The position numbers and the translations under genes are program-made. The notes under the pieces were generated by a model. The model worked only from the letters and a program-made list of their open reading frames with translations, did not search any database and was not told the DNA's origin. From Caballeronia sp. BR00000012568055 (lineage in GTDB: Bacteria; Pseudomonadota; Gammaproteobacteria; Burkholderiales; Burkholderiaceae): a DNA stretch of 48,029 bases. This document shows, piece by piece, positions 34,301-43,743 of the stretch; the stretch's first letter is position 1; every line of letters begins with the position of its first letter. Location of the stretch: assembly GCF_029439455.1 (NCBI RefSeq), contig NZ_JAQFVG010000306.1, positions 1 through 48,029 of the forward strand, written 5' to 3'.

Positions 34301-34716
34301 TCGTTCTTGATACGAATGTCCTGTCAGAAGTTCTGAAGCCGCAACCCGAACAACGCGTGCTGGATTGGTTCGCCGGTCAGTTACGCTCGTCGCTTTTCAC
34401 GACTACCGTGACGCGTGGCGAAATTGCCTACGGCATTCGGATCATGCCGCAGGGCGCGCGCAGACAAAGCCTTTGGGTCGCCACTCAGTTCGTTTTCAAT
34501 GAAGACTTTGCGGGCCGCGTCTTGAATTTCGATGGCGACGCGGCCGAACTCTACGCGCAAATCGCAGCATCGCGGCGCAGCATTGGAAAGCCGATCAGCC
34601 AATTTGATGCGATGATCGCAGCCGTCACGCGTTCACGCGGTGCGATTCTCGCCACGCGTAACGTAAAGGACTTCATCGACTGCGGTATCGAAATCGTCGA
34701 TCCGTGGAACGCTTGA
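34297..34716 (+). CDS. Toxin, PIN-domain ribonuclease (FitB/VapC type)
   Basis: A 139-residue PIN-domain endoribonuclease. The acidic metal-binding residues are present: Asp5 in LDTNVLSE, Glu42 in TRGEIAYGI and Asp104 in SQFDAMIAA. The last part, GAILATRNVKDF and IEIVDPW, is the usual PIN C-terminus with another acidic residue. It probably cleaves RNA when the antitoxin is lost. Coupled to the antitoxin by an ATGA overlap. The hairpin following its stop (34722-34743) separates it from the converging iolB gene. Confidence 0.9.
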   Translation: MIVLDTNVLSEVLKPQPEQRVLDWFAGQLRSSLFTTTVTRGEIAYGIRIMPQGARRQSLWVATQFVFNEDFAGRVLNFDGDAAELYAQIAASRRSIGKPISQFDAMIAAVTRSRGAILATRNVKDFIDCGIEIVDPWNA

Positions 34717-34721
34717 GCAAG

Positions 34722-34743
34722 GCGGGTGCGCGAAGTCACCCGC
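34722..34743. terminator. Hairpin between the toxin gene and iolB
   Basis: GCGGGTG and CACCCGC are perfect 7-bp arms around an eight-base loop in the 34-base gap between converging genes. There is no T-run, so it is a weak terminator at best. Confidence 0.5.
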
Positions 34744-34750
34744 TAGTGCT

Positions 34751-35557
34751 TTAGACCTTACTATCCCGCTCCACGATCCACTCATGCTTTGGATCATTCT
34801 TGAAGTGCCACGTGCGCTTATCGCCCGCCATCACGTTGAGATAATAATTGTCGTACCCATAAGGCACGACCACCGGATGATACCCGCGCGGCACCATCAC
34901 CACATCGTGATCTTCGACGGCCATCGTCTCGTCCAAATCACGCTCGTCGGTATAAACGCGCTGAAACGCAAAGCCTTGCGGCGGGTTCAATCGATGATAG
35001 TAAGTCTCTTCCAGTGAACTCTCGATTGGTACGTTATCCCGATCATGTTTATGCGGCGGATAGCTCGATGCGTGTCCGCCCGGCGTGCGCACTTCCACCA
35101 CCAATAACGATTCCGCCGCCTCGGTCTGCGGAAGAATATCGCAGACGTAGCGCGTATTCGCGGCTTTGCCACGCGTCGAACGCTTCATCTGCGATGGCTC
35201 GATCAATCGTGGCGGATACACGCCTTTAGCGGGCGCGCTCGCCACGCCGATCTCCGCATCGCGATCCGCACGTACGATTGCCGCGAGTTTCGGCGGCACG
35301 TACACCGCATAAGGCGCGGAGTCTTCGAATACGCTGTCGCGCGAGCCGATCGCTTTCCAGTGCTCGTCGCCCGCTTCGATGCTCACCGTGCCCGTCAGCA
35401 CCACGATGCAGCTCTCGCGATCTGCATCGTAGACATGAACGACATCGTCCGCATCGAGCCGATACGCAGCGAACCCCACATGCTTCCAGCCCGCGGAATC
35501 CGGCGTTACGCGCGCGATGGTCTGGCCTTCGCGCGATGCTTTCACCAGCAAAGTCAT
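34751..35557 (-). CDS. iolB: 5-deoxy-glucuronate isomerase
   Basis: Isomerises 5-deoxy-glucuronate to 2-deoxy-5-keto-gluconate in myo-inositol breakdown. The 268-residue product is a double cupin with family motifs SSYPPHKHDRDN (metal-binding histidines) and EETYYHRLNPPQGFAFQRVY near 181-200, and ends VPRGYHPVVVPYGYDNYYLN. It is the last gene of the inositol operon, coupled by an ATGA overlap to iolE. Confidence 0.95.
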   Translation of the reverse strand: MTLLVKASREGQTIARVTPDSAGWKHVGFAAYRLDADDVVHVYDADRESCIVVLTGTVSIEAGDEHWKAIGSRDSVFEDSAPYAVYVPPKLAAIVRADRDAEIGVASAPAKGVYPPRLIEPSQMKRSTRGKAANTRYVCDILPQTEAAESLLVVEVRTPGGHASSYPPHKHDRDNVPIESSLEETYYHRLNPPQGFAFQRVYTDERDLDETMAVEDHDVVMVPRGYHPVVVPYGYDNYYLNVMAGDKRTWHFKNDPKHEWIVERDSKV

Positions 35558-36456
35558 GCCGCCTCCTTATACGTTTTATCGACGAGCGCGCGCAGCGTTC
35601 GATAACCCTTATCCGCATACGCATAACTCGGCGCGATCACCGGGTCCTGTTCCGCTTCGACGACCAGCCAGCCTTCGTAATGATGCTTCGCCAGCAGCGC
35701 GATGATGCCCGGATAGTCGATGCAGCCATCGCCCGGCACGGTGAATGCGCCGTTGATGACCGCATCCAGAAAACTCCAGTTGCGATTGCGCGCGAGCTTT
35801 ACGATCTCCGGACGTACGTCCTTGCAATGCACATGGCAGACGCGCGAAATATGCTTTTGCAGCACGCTCAAAGCATCGCCGCCGGCGAACGTGATGTGGC
35901 CTGCATCGAACAGGAGACCGACTGCATCGTTCGTTATGGACATCAAACGATCCACATCCGCAGGCGTTTCCACATACGCGCCCATATGATGATGGTACGC
36001 CAGACGCACGCCACGCGAGAGCGTGTATTCCGCGAATCGATTCAAACGATCGGCGTACTCGTTCCATTGCGCATCGGAAAAGAAGCGCGGACGTTGATAG
36101 AGCGGACGCGGCGAGCCTTGAATCGAATGCGCGACTTCGCCGTAGACCATCGCGGTTGCGCCGTTCTTCGCGAGCAGATCGAGATGCGGTCCAACCGCTT
36201 CGATCTCTTCCTCCGCGCTGCGCTCCGCAAGCCAGCCCGAATACCATCCCGACACCAACGCGAGATCGTATTGCGCGAGTAGCGTCTTCAAGGCCTGCGG
36301 TTCGCGCGGAAACTTGTTGCCGAGTTCGAAGCCTTCATAGCCGATCTTTTTGCCTTCCGTAAGCGCGGTAGACAACTCTGTCTCCCCGCCGAGCGATGGC
36401 AAGTCGTCGTTCATCCACGACAAAGGATTGATGCCGATGCGCACGTTCAATGCCAT
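35554..36456 (-). CDS. iolE: myo-Inosose-2 dehydratase
   Basis: Removes water from 2-keto-myo-inositol (scyllo-inosose) to give the diketone that IolD cleaves. The 300-residue TIM-barrel protein starts MALNVRIGINPLSWMNDDLP and contains GYEGFELGNKFP, LAYHHHMGAYVETPADVD and LLFDAGHITFAGGD, which supply the metal ligands of the sugar-phosphate isomerase/epimerase fold. AAGGAT six bases upstream supports the start; it begins nine bases after the iolD stop. Confidence 0.95.
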   Translation of the reverse strand: MALNVRIGINPLSWMNDDLPSLGGETELSTALTEGKKIGYEGFELGNKFPREPQALKTLLAQYDLALVSGWYSGWLAERSAEEEIEAVGPHLDLLAKNGATAMVYGEVAHSIQGSPRPLYQRPRFFSDAQWNEYADRLNRFAEYTLSRGVRLAYHHHMGAYVETPADVDRLMSITNDAVGLLFDAGHITFAGGDALSVLQKHISRVCHVHCKDVRPEIVKLARNRNWSFLDAVINGAFTVPGDGCIDYPGIIALLAKHHYEGWLVVEAEQDPVIAPSYAYADKGYRTLRALVDKTYKEAA

Positions 36457-36465
36457 GTCTGATCC

Positions 36466-38346
36466 TTATCCGTTGTTGCGGTTTTTCACGGCGCTTTCGT
36501 AGGCCTCGCGCGCTTTCACGACCGACACCCGCTCCGATACTTCCGGCACCGCGACTTCCCACCACCAGCCGCCTTCTTCGGTCGGGCGCGCGGGATCGGT
36601 ATCGATGGAAATGAGGTAGCTGCGATCGGCGGCGCGGGCGCGTTTCATCGCCGCTTCAAGTTCATCGATATTCGCGACATGCTCGGACAATGCGCCCATC
36701 GCGCGCGCGTGCATTGCGAAGTCGATATCGGGTGCGCCTTGCGGGCCCTGTTTCGAATCGGCGATAAGGTTGTTGAACGGCGCGCCGCCGCATGCCTGCT
36801 GCAATCGATTGATACAGCCGAAGCCGCGATTGTCGAGCAGCACGACGATCAGCTTCGCGCCCAGCATCACGGAGGTGGCAAGCTCGCTGTTCATCATCAG
36901 ATAGCTGCCATCGCCTACGATTACGATCACTTCTTTTTCAGGCTTTGCGAGCTTCGCGCCGAGTCCGCCCGCAATCTCGTAACCCATGCACGAGTAACCG
37001 TATTCGACGTGATAGCCGCCCGTATCATTCGTACGCCAAAGCTTTTGCAAATCGGCGGGCAAGGTGCCGGCTGCACACACGACGATATCGTTCGATGCCG
37101 ATTCCGGCGATGAACGCTGCACCGCGCCGATCACATCGGCTTCGCGTGGCAAGGTGTTATCGGCAAGCGGCGTGTTGGTCACGTGGGCGACGGTATCGCG
37201 CCAATCATTTGCCAGGCGATGCGCATGCGTCGTCCATTGCGGTGACGCTTTCCAGTCGCCTAACGCTTGCGACAGCGCTTCCAAAGCAAGCCCTGCATCG
37301 GCCTGAACGGCGTGGGCGTTGCGCTTCAATGCATCAAACGGATTGGCATTGATCGCGACGATGCGCGCCTGCGAAAACAGCGTGTTCGATCCGGTCGTGA
37401 AGTCCTGCAAACGCGTGCCGATCGCCAGCACGCAATCGCACGCCTGCGCAAGTTCATTCGCCGACGAACCACCCGTCACGCCGATACCACCGACGTTCAA
37501 CGCATCATCCCATGCAAGTGCGCCTTTGCCTGCCTGCGTTTCCGCAACCGGTATGCCGTGCTTGTGCGCGAACGATTTCAAGGTATCCGAAGCAAGTCCG
37601 TACAGCACGCCGCCGCCGGAAATAATCATCGGTTCACGCGATTCGCGCAGCAACGCCGCCGCACGTTCGATTTCACGCGACACCGGCGCAGGCGCATGAA
37701 ACTCCACCTCACGCGGCTCGAAGAACGAAGCAGGGTAGTCGTACGCCATCGCCTGCACGTCTTGCGGCAAGGCGAGCGTGACGGGACCGCATTGCGCGGC
37801 ATCGGTGAGAATACGGACCGCGCGCGGCAGGGCGCTTAGCAATTGCGCCGGATGCACGATGCGATCGAAATAGCGCGACACGGCCTTCAACGCGTCATTC
37901 GCCGATAGACCGCCATCGTGCGCATCTTCGACTTGCTGCAGCACAGGATCGGGCGCGCGCGAGACGAAGATATCGCCCGGTAACAGCAGCACGGGCAACC
38001 GATTCACATGCGCCAGCGCCGCTGCCGTAACAAGATTCGTCGCACCCGGCCCAATCGATGTCGTCACCGCCATCATCCGCCGCCGCATATGCGCCTTCGC
38101 GAAAGCAATCGCGCTATGCGCCATCGCTTGTTCATTGTGCGCGCGATAAGTCGGCAATCCCTCTCGATGCCGATACAACGCCTCGCCAATCCCCGCGACA
38201 TTGCCATGCCCGAAGATCGCGAACACGCCACCGAAAAGCGGCTCGCCGTGCGCGGTTTTCAAAGCCGCGAGATAGCGCACCAAAGCCTGCGCGGCGGTCA
38301 ATCGAATGGTGGTACTCACAGCGTTTTCCGTTGCACGTTGATTCAT
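36466..38346 (-). CDS. iolD: 3D-trihydroxycyclohexane-1,2-dione hydrolase (acylhydrolase)
   Basis: ThDP-dependent enzyme that hydrolyses the ring diketone to 5-deoxy-glucuronate. The 626-residue product has the three ThDP-family domains: N-terminal pyrimidine-binding part with THEN-like THRAHNEQAMAHSA near 65 (the Glu that activates the cofactor), middle domain, and pyrophosphate-binding GDGSYLMMNSEL followed by VLLDNRGFGC near 519. The ATG at 38346 overlaps the stop of iolC (ATGA), so it is translated by coupling. Confidence 0.94.
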   Translation of the reverse strand: MNQRATENAVSTTIRLTAAQALVRYLAALKTAHGEPLFGGVFAIFGHGNVAGIGEALYRHREGLPTYRAHNEQAMAHSAIAFAKAHMRRRMMAVTTSIGPGATNLVTAAALAHVNRLPVLLLPGDIFVSRAPDPVLQQVEDAHDGGLSANDALKAVSRYFDRIVHPAQLLSALPRAVRILTDAAQCGPVTLALPQDVQAMAYDYPASFFEPREVEFHAPAPVSREIERAAALLRESREPMIISGGGVLYGLASDTLKSFAHKHGIPVAETQAGKGALAWDDALNVGGIGVTGGSSANELAQACDCVLAIGTRLQDFTTGSNTLFSQARIVAINANPFDALKRNAHAVQADAGLALEALSQALGDWKASPQWTTHAHRLANDWRDTVAHVTNTPLADNTLPREADVIGAVQRSSPESASNDIVVCAAGTLPADLQKLWRTNDTGGYHVEYGYSCMGYEIAGGLGAKLAKPEKEVIVIVGDGSYLMMNSELATSVMLGAKLIVVLLDNRGFGCINRLQQACGGAPFNNLIADSKQGPQGAPDIDFAMHARAMGALSEHVANIDELEAAMKRARAADRSYLISIDTDPARPTEEGGWWWEVAVPEVSERVSVVKAREAYESAVKNRNNG

Positions 38347-40340
38347 GCCGCTTGCTCCTGTTTCACGCGACGATCCTGAACATGATCCGACGAAGCACGC
38401 GCATCGCGCCACGCATCGATCAGCGTTTCGAAGGTACGACGCACGCGCGCAATCAATTCCTTATCGTCGATTTCATTCGCAAGCCACGCACGACTCGGCT
38501 CATGAAAAATGGTGCGCCCGACCGTAAAACCGCGACATGTCTTCGATAAAGCCGCTGCCTTGAAGCCATCGCGCAACTGATCGACCGCTGCCGACAATCC
38601 CAGCAACACGACGCCACGGCAATACGGATCGCGTTCGGCGATCAGCGCATCGACCGATTGCCATTGCTTCGCGCTCATCGGTTCGAGCTTCCACCATTCC
38701 GGATAGATGCCAAGGTTATACAAGCGCTTCAACGCGCGATACACCGTGTCTTCTTCCACCGGCAAACCGTTCTTCGGCACGATCACTTCGAGCAGCAGTT
38801 CATTGCCGCTGGCCTGACATGCTTCGTAGAGCGAACGAATTTGCGCTTCCTGTTCCAGACGAAGTTCATGCGGATGATCGGGGTGATATTGCACCAGACA
38901 CTTCGCTACTTGCTCGCGCGGCCATTCAGTCAGCGATGTACCGATCGAACGTCCGTGATCGAAGACGAGCGGCATGGAACCCGGCAACTCGACCGGGCGG
39001 CCGATCCACCAGCCGCGTCCCGTTGCTGCGTTCAGCGCGTCCTGACCATATCGATCATCGATCAATACGCCGATGCGGCCTTCGAGTTTCAACTCCTTTT
39101 CGGTCTGCGCGACGGCATCGACAAACAGGCTCTTTAGCGTAGAAATGCGCGTTTCGCTTGCACCCGTTTGCTGCGCGAGTTCGAACAACTGATTGCGATG
39201 ATCGAACGCGAAACCAAGCACTTCATCCCATTGTTTGCGATTCGGACTCACGCGATGCAAGCGTGCAAGCGTCGCGTCCTTGTCGGGACGTCGCATGCGA
39301 ACGGGGTCTTGTTTTGCGGCATCGAGAAAGTAATCGAGTTCGGCGGGCGTGGGCATCGCGGGCGCGCAGCCGTGTCGTGAGACGACGAGCGCGCCACTTG
39401 CATTGGCCGATCGCGCGCACGCTTCCAGCGATTCGTCGCGCAGCCAGCCGGAGAGGAAACCGGAGGCAAACGCATCGCCTGCGCCGAGCACGTTGAGCAC
39501 TTCGACTTCGACGCCGCCATGGATCGGTGCATCGTCGATGGAAGCGGGAATCGGGCCTTCGATAATCGAACAGCCGAGCGGTCCGCGCTTGACGACCAGG
39601 GTTGCACTCGTCACTTTGCGGACCATCGCCAAGGCATCGACTAAACGATCCTTGCCGCCCGCAATGCGAAACTCTTCTTCCGTGCCGGTGACGAGGTCCA
39701 TCAACGGCAGAATGCGCTGCAAATGCGCGGTCACGCCTTCATTGGCGACGAAGCGCGTTTCGCCATCCGCCTTGCCGGTAAGTCCCCACAACACGGGCCG
39801 ATAGTCGATATCGAGAATCGTGCGCACGTTATTGCGGCGCGCATATTCGAGCGCGCGCCGGCTCGTGCGATTCACCTGCTCGGTCGAAAAGTGCGTACCC
39901 GTGATAAGTAGCGCCTTGGACGATGCGATATACGCCTCGTCGAAATCGGCTTCATCCACAGCCATATCCGCGCAATTCTCGCGATAGAACACGAGCGGAA
40001 ACGTATCGCGATCTTCGAGGCCGAGCAGCACGAGCGCGGTGAGTCGTTCGTTATCCGTACGAACGTGGCTGATGTCGCAGCCTTCGCGTTCGAGCGTTTC
40101 CAGCAGAAAGCGCCCCATATGATCGTTACCGACGCGCGCGAGCATCGACGATTTCAAGCCCAGCCGCGCGCACCCGAACGCGATATTCGCGGACGACCCG
40201 CCCAGATACTTCGCAAATGTCGATACATCTTCCAGCCGCGCACCCACTTGCTGCGCGTACAAATCGACCGCGAGCCGCCCGAGACACACGATATCCAACG
40301 GGCGATCCGCTGCAAAACGAGAGTGATGTTGTTCTGCCAT
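38343..40340 (-). CDS. iolC: Fused 5-dehydro-2-deoxygluconokinase and DUF2090 aldolase-like domain
   Basis: A 665-residue bifunctional protein. Residues about 15-330 are a PfkB-family kinase phosphorylating 2-deoxy-5-keto-gluconate: LGGSSANIAFG near 47, and the catalytic base in VLNVLGAGDAFASGF near 287. From about 345 to the end comes the DUF2090 domain, a TIM-barrel expected to cleave the phosphorylated product into dihydroxyacetone phosphate and malonic semialdehyde, replacing a separate IolJ. The fusion is known in proteobacteria. It starts 11 bases after the ATPase gene stop with GAGGA upstream. Confidence 0.93.
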   Translation of the reverse strand: MAEQHHSRFAADRPLDIVCLGRLAVDLYAQQVGARLEDVSTFAKYLGGSSANIAFGCARLGLKSSMLARVGNDHMGRFLLETLEREGCDISHVRTDNERLTALVLLGLEDRDTFPLVFYRENCADMAVDEADFDEAYIASSKALLITGTHFSTEQVNRTSRRALEYARRNNVRTILDIDYRPVLWGLTGKADGETRFVANEGVTAHLQRILPLMDLVTGTEEEFRIAGGKDRLVDALAMVRKVTSATLVVKRGPLGCSIIEGPIPASIDDAPIHGGVEVEVLNVLGAGDAFASGFLSGWLRDESLEACARSANASGALVVSRHGCAPAMPTPAELDYFLDAAKQDPVRMRRPDKDATLARLHRVSPNRKQWDEVLGFAFDHRNQLFELAQQTGASETRISTLKSLFVDAVAQTEKELKLEGRIGVLIDDRYGQDALNAATGRGWWIGRPVELPGSMPLVFDHGRSIGTSLTEWPREQVAKCLVQYHPDHPHELRLEQEAQIRSLYEACQASGNELLLEVIVPKNGLPVEEDTVYRALKRLYNLGIYPEWWKLEPMSAKQWQSVDALIAERDPYCRGVVLLGLSAAVDQLRDGFKAAALSKTCRGFTVGRTIFHEPSRAWLANEIDDKELIARVRRTFETLIDAWRDARASSDHVQDRRVKQEQAA

Positions 40341-40351
40341 GACTTGGGTCC

Positions 40352-41137
40352 TCAGATCGTCGCGCCTTCGAGTTCGGTCATCATCTGCTGCATTTCGGCG
40401 CCACCGGCCATCATGTCGAGCACTTCGTTCTTGCTGATGGTGTCCTTGGTGTACGTGCCCATCGACTTGCCGCGATTGAGCAGCGTGAACGAATCGCCGA
40501 TCGGGTAAGCGTGATGCACGTTGTGCGTGATGAAAATTACCGAGATGCCTTTTTCGCGCGCCTTATGAATCAGCTTGAGCACATTGAAGGATTGCTTGAC
40601 GCCGAGCGCGGCAGTCGGCTCATCGAGAATCAACACGCGTGCGCCGAAATGGATCGCGCGGGCAATCGCGAGACATTGCTTTTCGCCGCCGGACATCGTG
40701 CCGATCGGCTGATGCGGATCGCGCACGTTGATGCCCATTTCCGCGAGCTTGGCGCGCGAGGTTTCGGCGGCGAGATCGAGGTCCATCACGCTGATGCCGA
40801 AGCGCTTCTTCTGCGGCTCGCGTCCCATGAAAAAGTTGCGCGCCACGGAGAGCAAAGGCACCAGCGCCAAATCCTGATACACGGTCGCAATGCCGAGATC
40901 GAGTGCTTCCTTGGGCGACTGAAAATGCACCGGCTTGCCATCGACGAGATATTCGCCGGAAGAGGGCGCGTGCACGCCTGCCAGCGTCTTGATGAGCGTG
41001 GATTTACCCGCGCCGTTATCGCCGAGCAGGCAATGCACTTCGCCGCGTTTGAGTCGCAACGTGACGCCGTTCAGCGCGATCACCTTGCCGAAGAATTTGC
41101 TGACGTTTTCAAGCGCGAGGATGTTGTCGTCGTTCAT
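40352..41137 (-). CDS. Sugar ABC ATPase of the inositol importer
   Basis: Cytoplasmic ATPase of a ribose/fructose-type importer, 261 residues, with a single nucleotide-binding domain instead of the doubled RbsA type. Walker A is GDNGAGKST near 42, the Q-loop is in TVYQDLALV, the signature is MSGGEKQ, Walker B is [11 protein letters not shown] and the switch histidine is in [14 protein letters not shown] eight bases upstream of the ATG supports the start. Located between the permease gene and iolC, which makes inositol the likely cargo. Confidence 0.92.
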   Translation of the reverse strand: MNDDNILALENVSKFFGKVIALNGVTLRLKRGEVHCLLGDNGAGKSTLIKTLAGVHAPSSGEYLVDGKPVHFQSPKEALDLGIATVYQDLALVPLLSVARNFFMGREPQKKRFGISVMDLDLAAETSRAKLAEMGINVRDPHQPIGTMSGGEKQCLAIARAIHFGARVLILDEPTAALGVKQSFNVLKLIHKAREKGISVIFITHNVHHAYPIGDSFTLLNRGKSMGTYTKDTISKNEVLDMMAGGAEMQQMMTELEGATI

Positions 41138-41159
41138 GTCGGTTCTCCTCTCATTGATC

Positions 41160-42323
41160 TCATTGAGCCTGCGAAACGCGACGGCGCACGTAGTGGTTGA
41201 ACAGCACGGCAATCAGCAGCATCACGCCGAGGAACACGCGGAACCAGTCCGAACTCACGTTCGTATAAGTGATGCCGATCTGCACGACGCCGAAGATCAG
41301 TGCTCCGAAGCATGCGCCGACCACCGAACCGTAACCGCCCGTCAACAAGGTTCCGCCGATCACCGCCGCGATGATCGCTTCGAATTCCTTCTGCAAACCA
41401 CGATCCGCCGCCGCCGAACCGATATCGCACACTTGCAGCACCGCAAACAGGCACGAGCAGAACGCGGTCAGCACGAACAGCGAAATCTTCACGCGACGCA
41501 CCGGCACACCGACATTCTTCGCCGCATTCGCATCGCCGCCGACGGCGAGAATCCAGTTGCCGTAGCGCGTCTTGGCGAGCACGAATGCGCCGATCGCAGC
41601 CAGCACCAGCCACCAGATAATGACCTTCGGAATGCCCGGCACCAGCGGTTCACCGCTATCCAGCAATTTGCCGATACCCATATGCGCCAGCGACGCAAAC
41701 AAGCCATGAAACGCGACGCCGTGAAACAGGAAGTCGGCGACCGGATCGGCCTGAGCGAGATCGCCCACGCCGGAAATGATGGTGCGGTCCGCGAACATGA
41801 TCGACAGCGCCAGCGTCAGGCCGCGCAGAATAAACAGGAACGCGAGCGTCACGATGAACGAGGGCAGGCGCGTCTTCATCACCAGATAGCCGTTCAACGC
41901 GCCGAGCAGCATCGACATGACGAAAGCGAACAGGATGGCGATAGACAGCGGCCAATGCAGATAGACAGCAGGCAGCGCGACCATCATGCCCGCGAAACCG
42001 ATCATCGAACCGATGGACAAGTCGAACTCACCGGCGATCATCAACAAGCACGCGCCGACCGCGAGCAGACCAAGATACGCGGCCACTTGCGACCAGTTCA
42101 TCACGCCGTCGAGGTTGAACATGCCCGACGAACCTGCGCCGAAGCCGAACACGATGAACACCAGCACGGTGCCCGAAATTGCCGCGAATTCCGGTCGATT
42201 CAGCAAGTGGCCGAACCACGACTGACTGCGAACACGCTCGTCGGAAGGCTTCACCTTGTCGGGGGTTTCAGCGTTGTCCTGCTGATTCGCGTGAGGAGGG
42301 TAATGCTTTCCGGCTACGCCCAT
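41160..42323 (-). CDS. Sugar ABC permease of the inositol importer
   Basis: Inner-membrane permease, 387 residues, of the RbsC/FrcC family, with a polar N-terminal extension of about 45 residues before the first hydrophobic segment. Family motifs: [18 protein letters not shown] near 115, [35 protein letters not shown] and [18 protein letters not shown] near 320. AAGGAG six bases upstream of the ATG supports the start. It is 22 bases upstream of the ATPase gene. The preceding gap holds two hairpins that may lower its expression relative to the binding protein. Confidence 0.92.
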   Translation of the reverse strand: MGVAGKHYPPHANQQDNAETPDKVKPSDERVRSQSWFGHLLNRPEFAAISGTVLVFIVFGFGAGSSGMFNLDGVMNWSQVAAYLGLLAVGACLLMIAGEFDLSIGSMIGFAGMMVALPAVYLHWPLSIAILFAFVMSMLLGALNGYLVMKTRLPSFIVTLAFLFILRGLTLALSIMFADRTIISGVGDLAQADPVADFLFHGVAFHGLFASLAHMGIGKLLDSGEPLVPGIPKVIIWWLVLAAIGAFVLAKTRYGNWILAVGGDANAAKNVGVPVRRVKISLFVLTAFCSCLFAVLQVCDIGSAAADRGLQKEFEAIIAAVIGGTLLTGGYGSVVGACFGALIFGVVQIGITYTNVSSDWFRVFLGVMLLIAVLFNHYVRRRVSQAQ

Positions 42324-42373
42324 GATGGCTCCTTGAAACTCAAATCGGTTCGGTACGGATGCGCGCGCTCCCG

Positions 42374-42462
42374 CCGCGTCCGCGAACGGACGCAGCAAGC
42401 GCGAGGAACGTTTGATGAAAGCGGGCGGTTCTACAAACCTAATAAGTCAGAGCAACCGCCCG
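42374..42462 (-). promoter_or_regulatory. Two intra-operon hairpins between binding-protein and permease genes
   Basis: GCGTCCG-CGAA-CGGACGC (42374-42391) reads as a TTCG tetraloop hairpin on the transcribed minus strand, and CGGGCGGTT/AACCGCCCG (42422-42462) forms a second stem around a 23-base loop. Stem-loops at this place in import operons commonly protect the binding-protein message and give it higher expression; that role here is inference. Confidence 0.55.
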
Positions 42463-42480
42463 AAGAAGGTCACACGTCGA

Positions 42481-43533
42481 TCAGCGATACTGACCGGCGT
42501 ACTTCACGACCTTGTCGAGATTTTCTTTTGTGATAAAGCCCGGACCCGAACGAATGTTCTTCGGTCCGTACGACGGCGCGAGGCCATAGGTTTCCAGACG
42601 CGCCTTGAACTTCGGATTCGCTTCGAGAATCTGGCGGATCTTCGCGGGATCGGTGGTGTGTTCCTTGTGCACGATCGCCAGCACTGCCACCGGAATATAG
42701 CCTTGCAGATACGGCTGCTGATCGATCGCGAACTTGATCGTGCCGTCCTTGATCGCCTTGGCGATATCGTCGGAGAAGTCGAAGGTCACGAAATAGATCT
42801 TGTTTTGCAGGCCCATTTGCGTGACGGCCTTGAGCGTCGCCGAGGCAGGCGTCGGTCCGAGCGTCAGAATCGCGCCGGTATCCGGATGATTGCGCAGATA
42901 CGCCGATACCTTCGATTGAATCTCCGTCGGGTCCTGTCCCGAATCGATCGTCGAGGCCTTGTAGTCGATGCCGAGTGCATCGGCAAAACCCTTGCATCGA
43001 TCGAACGAAACGGTGTTGGTGGCGATGTGATTCACGCACAGGAAGGACTTGATGCCCGCAGCCTTCGCCTTCTTGCCGGCTTCGTTACCCGCCACATATT
43101 CCGGCTGGCCGATATGCATGATCGCGCCCAATTGCGCGCTCTGATCTTCGGTGCCGGAGTTGATCGTCACCAGCGGAATCTTCTTCGCGGTGACCTTGTT
43201 GATTGAACTCTTCAGTACGTCGAAGTCCGCGATGGTGGTGATGACGCCGTCGTAGTTGCGCGCCGCCGCCTGCTCGATCAGACGCGACATATCCGCGATA
43301 TCGCCGTTGGGCGGATTGCGGTAATCGGTCTGCACGTTGAAGTCTTCATCGGCCTGCTTGATGGCGTTCTTGATCACGTTCCACCACGAATCCGAATCCG
43401 GCGCGTGGCTGATGAGCACGAACTTCGCATCCGGCGCCGCTTGCGCGGGACTCGCCGCCATCATCGCCGTGCTGCACAGGGCAGCCGCGGCCACCAGCGC
43501 ACGCAGCGCGGCCCGACCGTTGCAAATGGTCAT
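42481..43533 (-). CDS. Periplasmic sugar-binding protein of the inositol importer
   Basis: Secreted solute receptor, 350 residues, signal peptide cut near SPAQA-APD. The mature protein is a type I periplasmic-binding fold: FVLISHAPDSDSWWNVIKNA, NYDGVITTIADFD, IPLVTINSG and GAILTLGPTPASATL. It is the first gene of the importer-iol operon. The ATG at 43533 has AGGTGGAG just upstream; a GTG three codons earlier is less well spaced. Inositol as ligand follows from the gene order, not from the sequence. Confidence 0.9.
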   Translation of the reverse strand: MTICNGRAALRALVAAAALCSTAMMAASPAQAAPDAKFVLISHAPDSDSWWNVIKNAIKQADEDFNVQTDYRNPPNGDIADMSRLIEQAAARNYDGVITTIADFDVLKSSINKVTAKKIPLVTINSGTEDQSAQLGAIMHIGQPEYVAGNEAGKKAKAAGIKSFLCVNHIATNTVSFDRCKGFADALGIDYKASTIDSGQDPTEIQSKVSAYLRNHPDTGAILTLGPTPASATLKAVTQMGLQNKIYFVTFDFSDDIAKAIKDGTIKFAIDQQPYLQGYIPVAVLAIVHKEHTTDPAKIRQILEANPKFKARLETYGLAPSYGPKNIRSGPGFITKENLDKVVKYAGQYR

Positions 43534-43666
43534 TGTCTCCACCTATCTCGGTTGTTGTTTGGTGTGATGTTTTCGCGAGCGCCGGGCTTGGGTAGCGCCG
43601 TGCTCAGGACCAAGAGTAGGTCAGTTTTCCACCGTCTGCAATAGAAATTTTACGCGTGCGAAGAAT

Positions 43667-43680
43667 GGAAAATACATTCC
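43667..43680. promoter_or_regulatory. IolR-type operator GGAA-N6-TTCC
   Basis: GGAA, six bases, TTCC in the 210-base divergent region between the importer-iol operon and the RpiR-type gene. The same palindrome has been reported for the RpiR-like inositol repressor IolR of Sinorhizobium meliloti. It overlaps the region where the regulator promoter's -35 box should lie, fitting repression. Confidence 0.7.
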
Positions 43681-43699
43681 AATTTGCCTGCGGCCTTCC

Positions 43700-43705
43700 T
43701 ATAAT
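43700..43705 (+). promoter_or_regulatory. -10 box of the rpiR-iolG operon
   Basis: A perfect TATAAT 38 bases before the regulator start codon. The weak -35 at 43677-43682 (TTCCAA, 17-base spacing) coincides with the right half of the GGAA-N6-TTCC operator. Confidence 0.55.
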
Positions 43706-43743
43706 CGGTTCCACGGCGTTCGTCTCTTCGAGCGCGCAAAGAG

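Noticed and set aside
40935..42533. 532-codon frame antisense to the inositol importer genes
   Set aside because: It overlaps well supported ABC genes and has low-complexity His/Arg/Gln composition.
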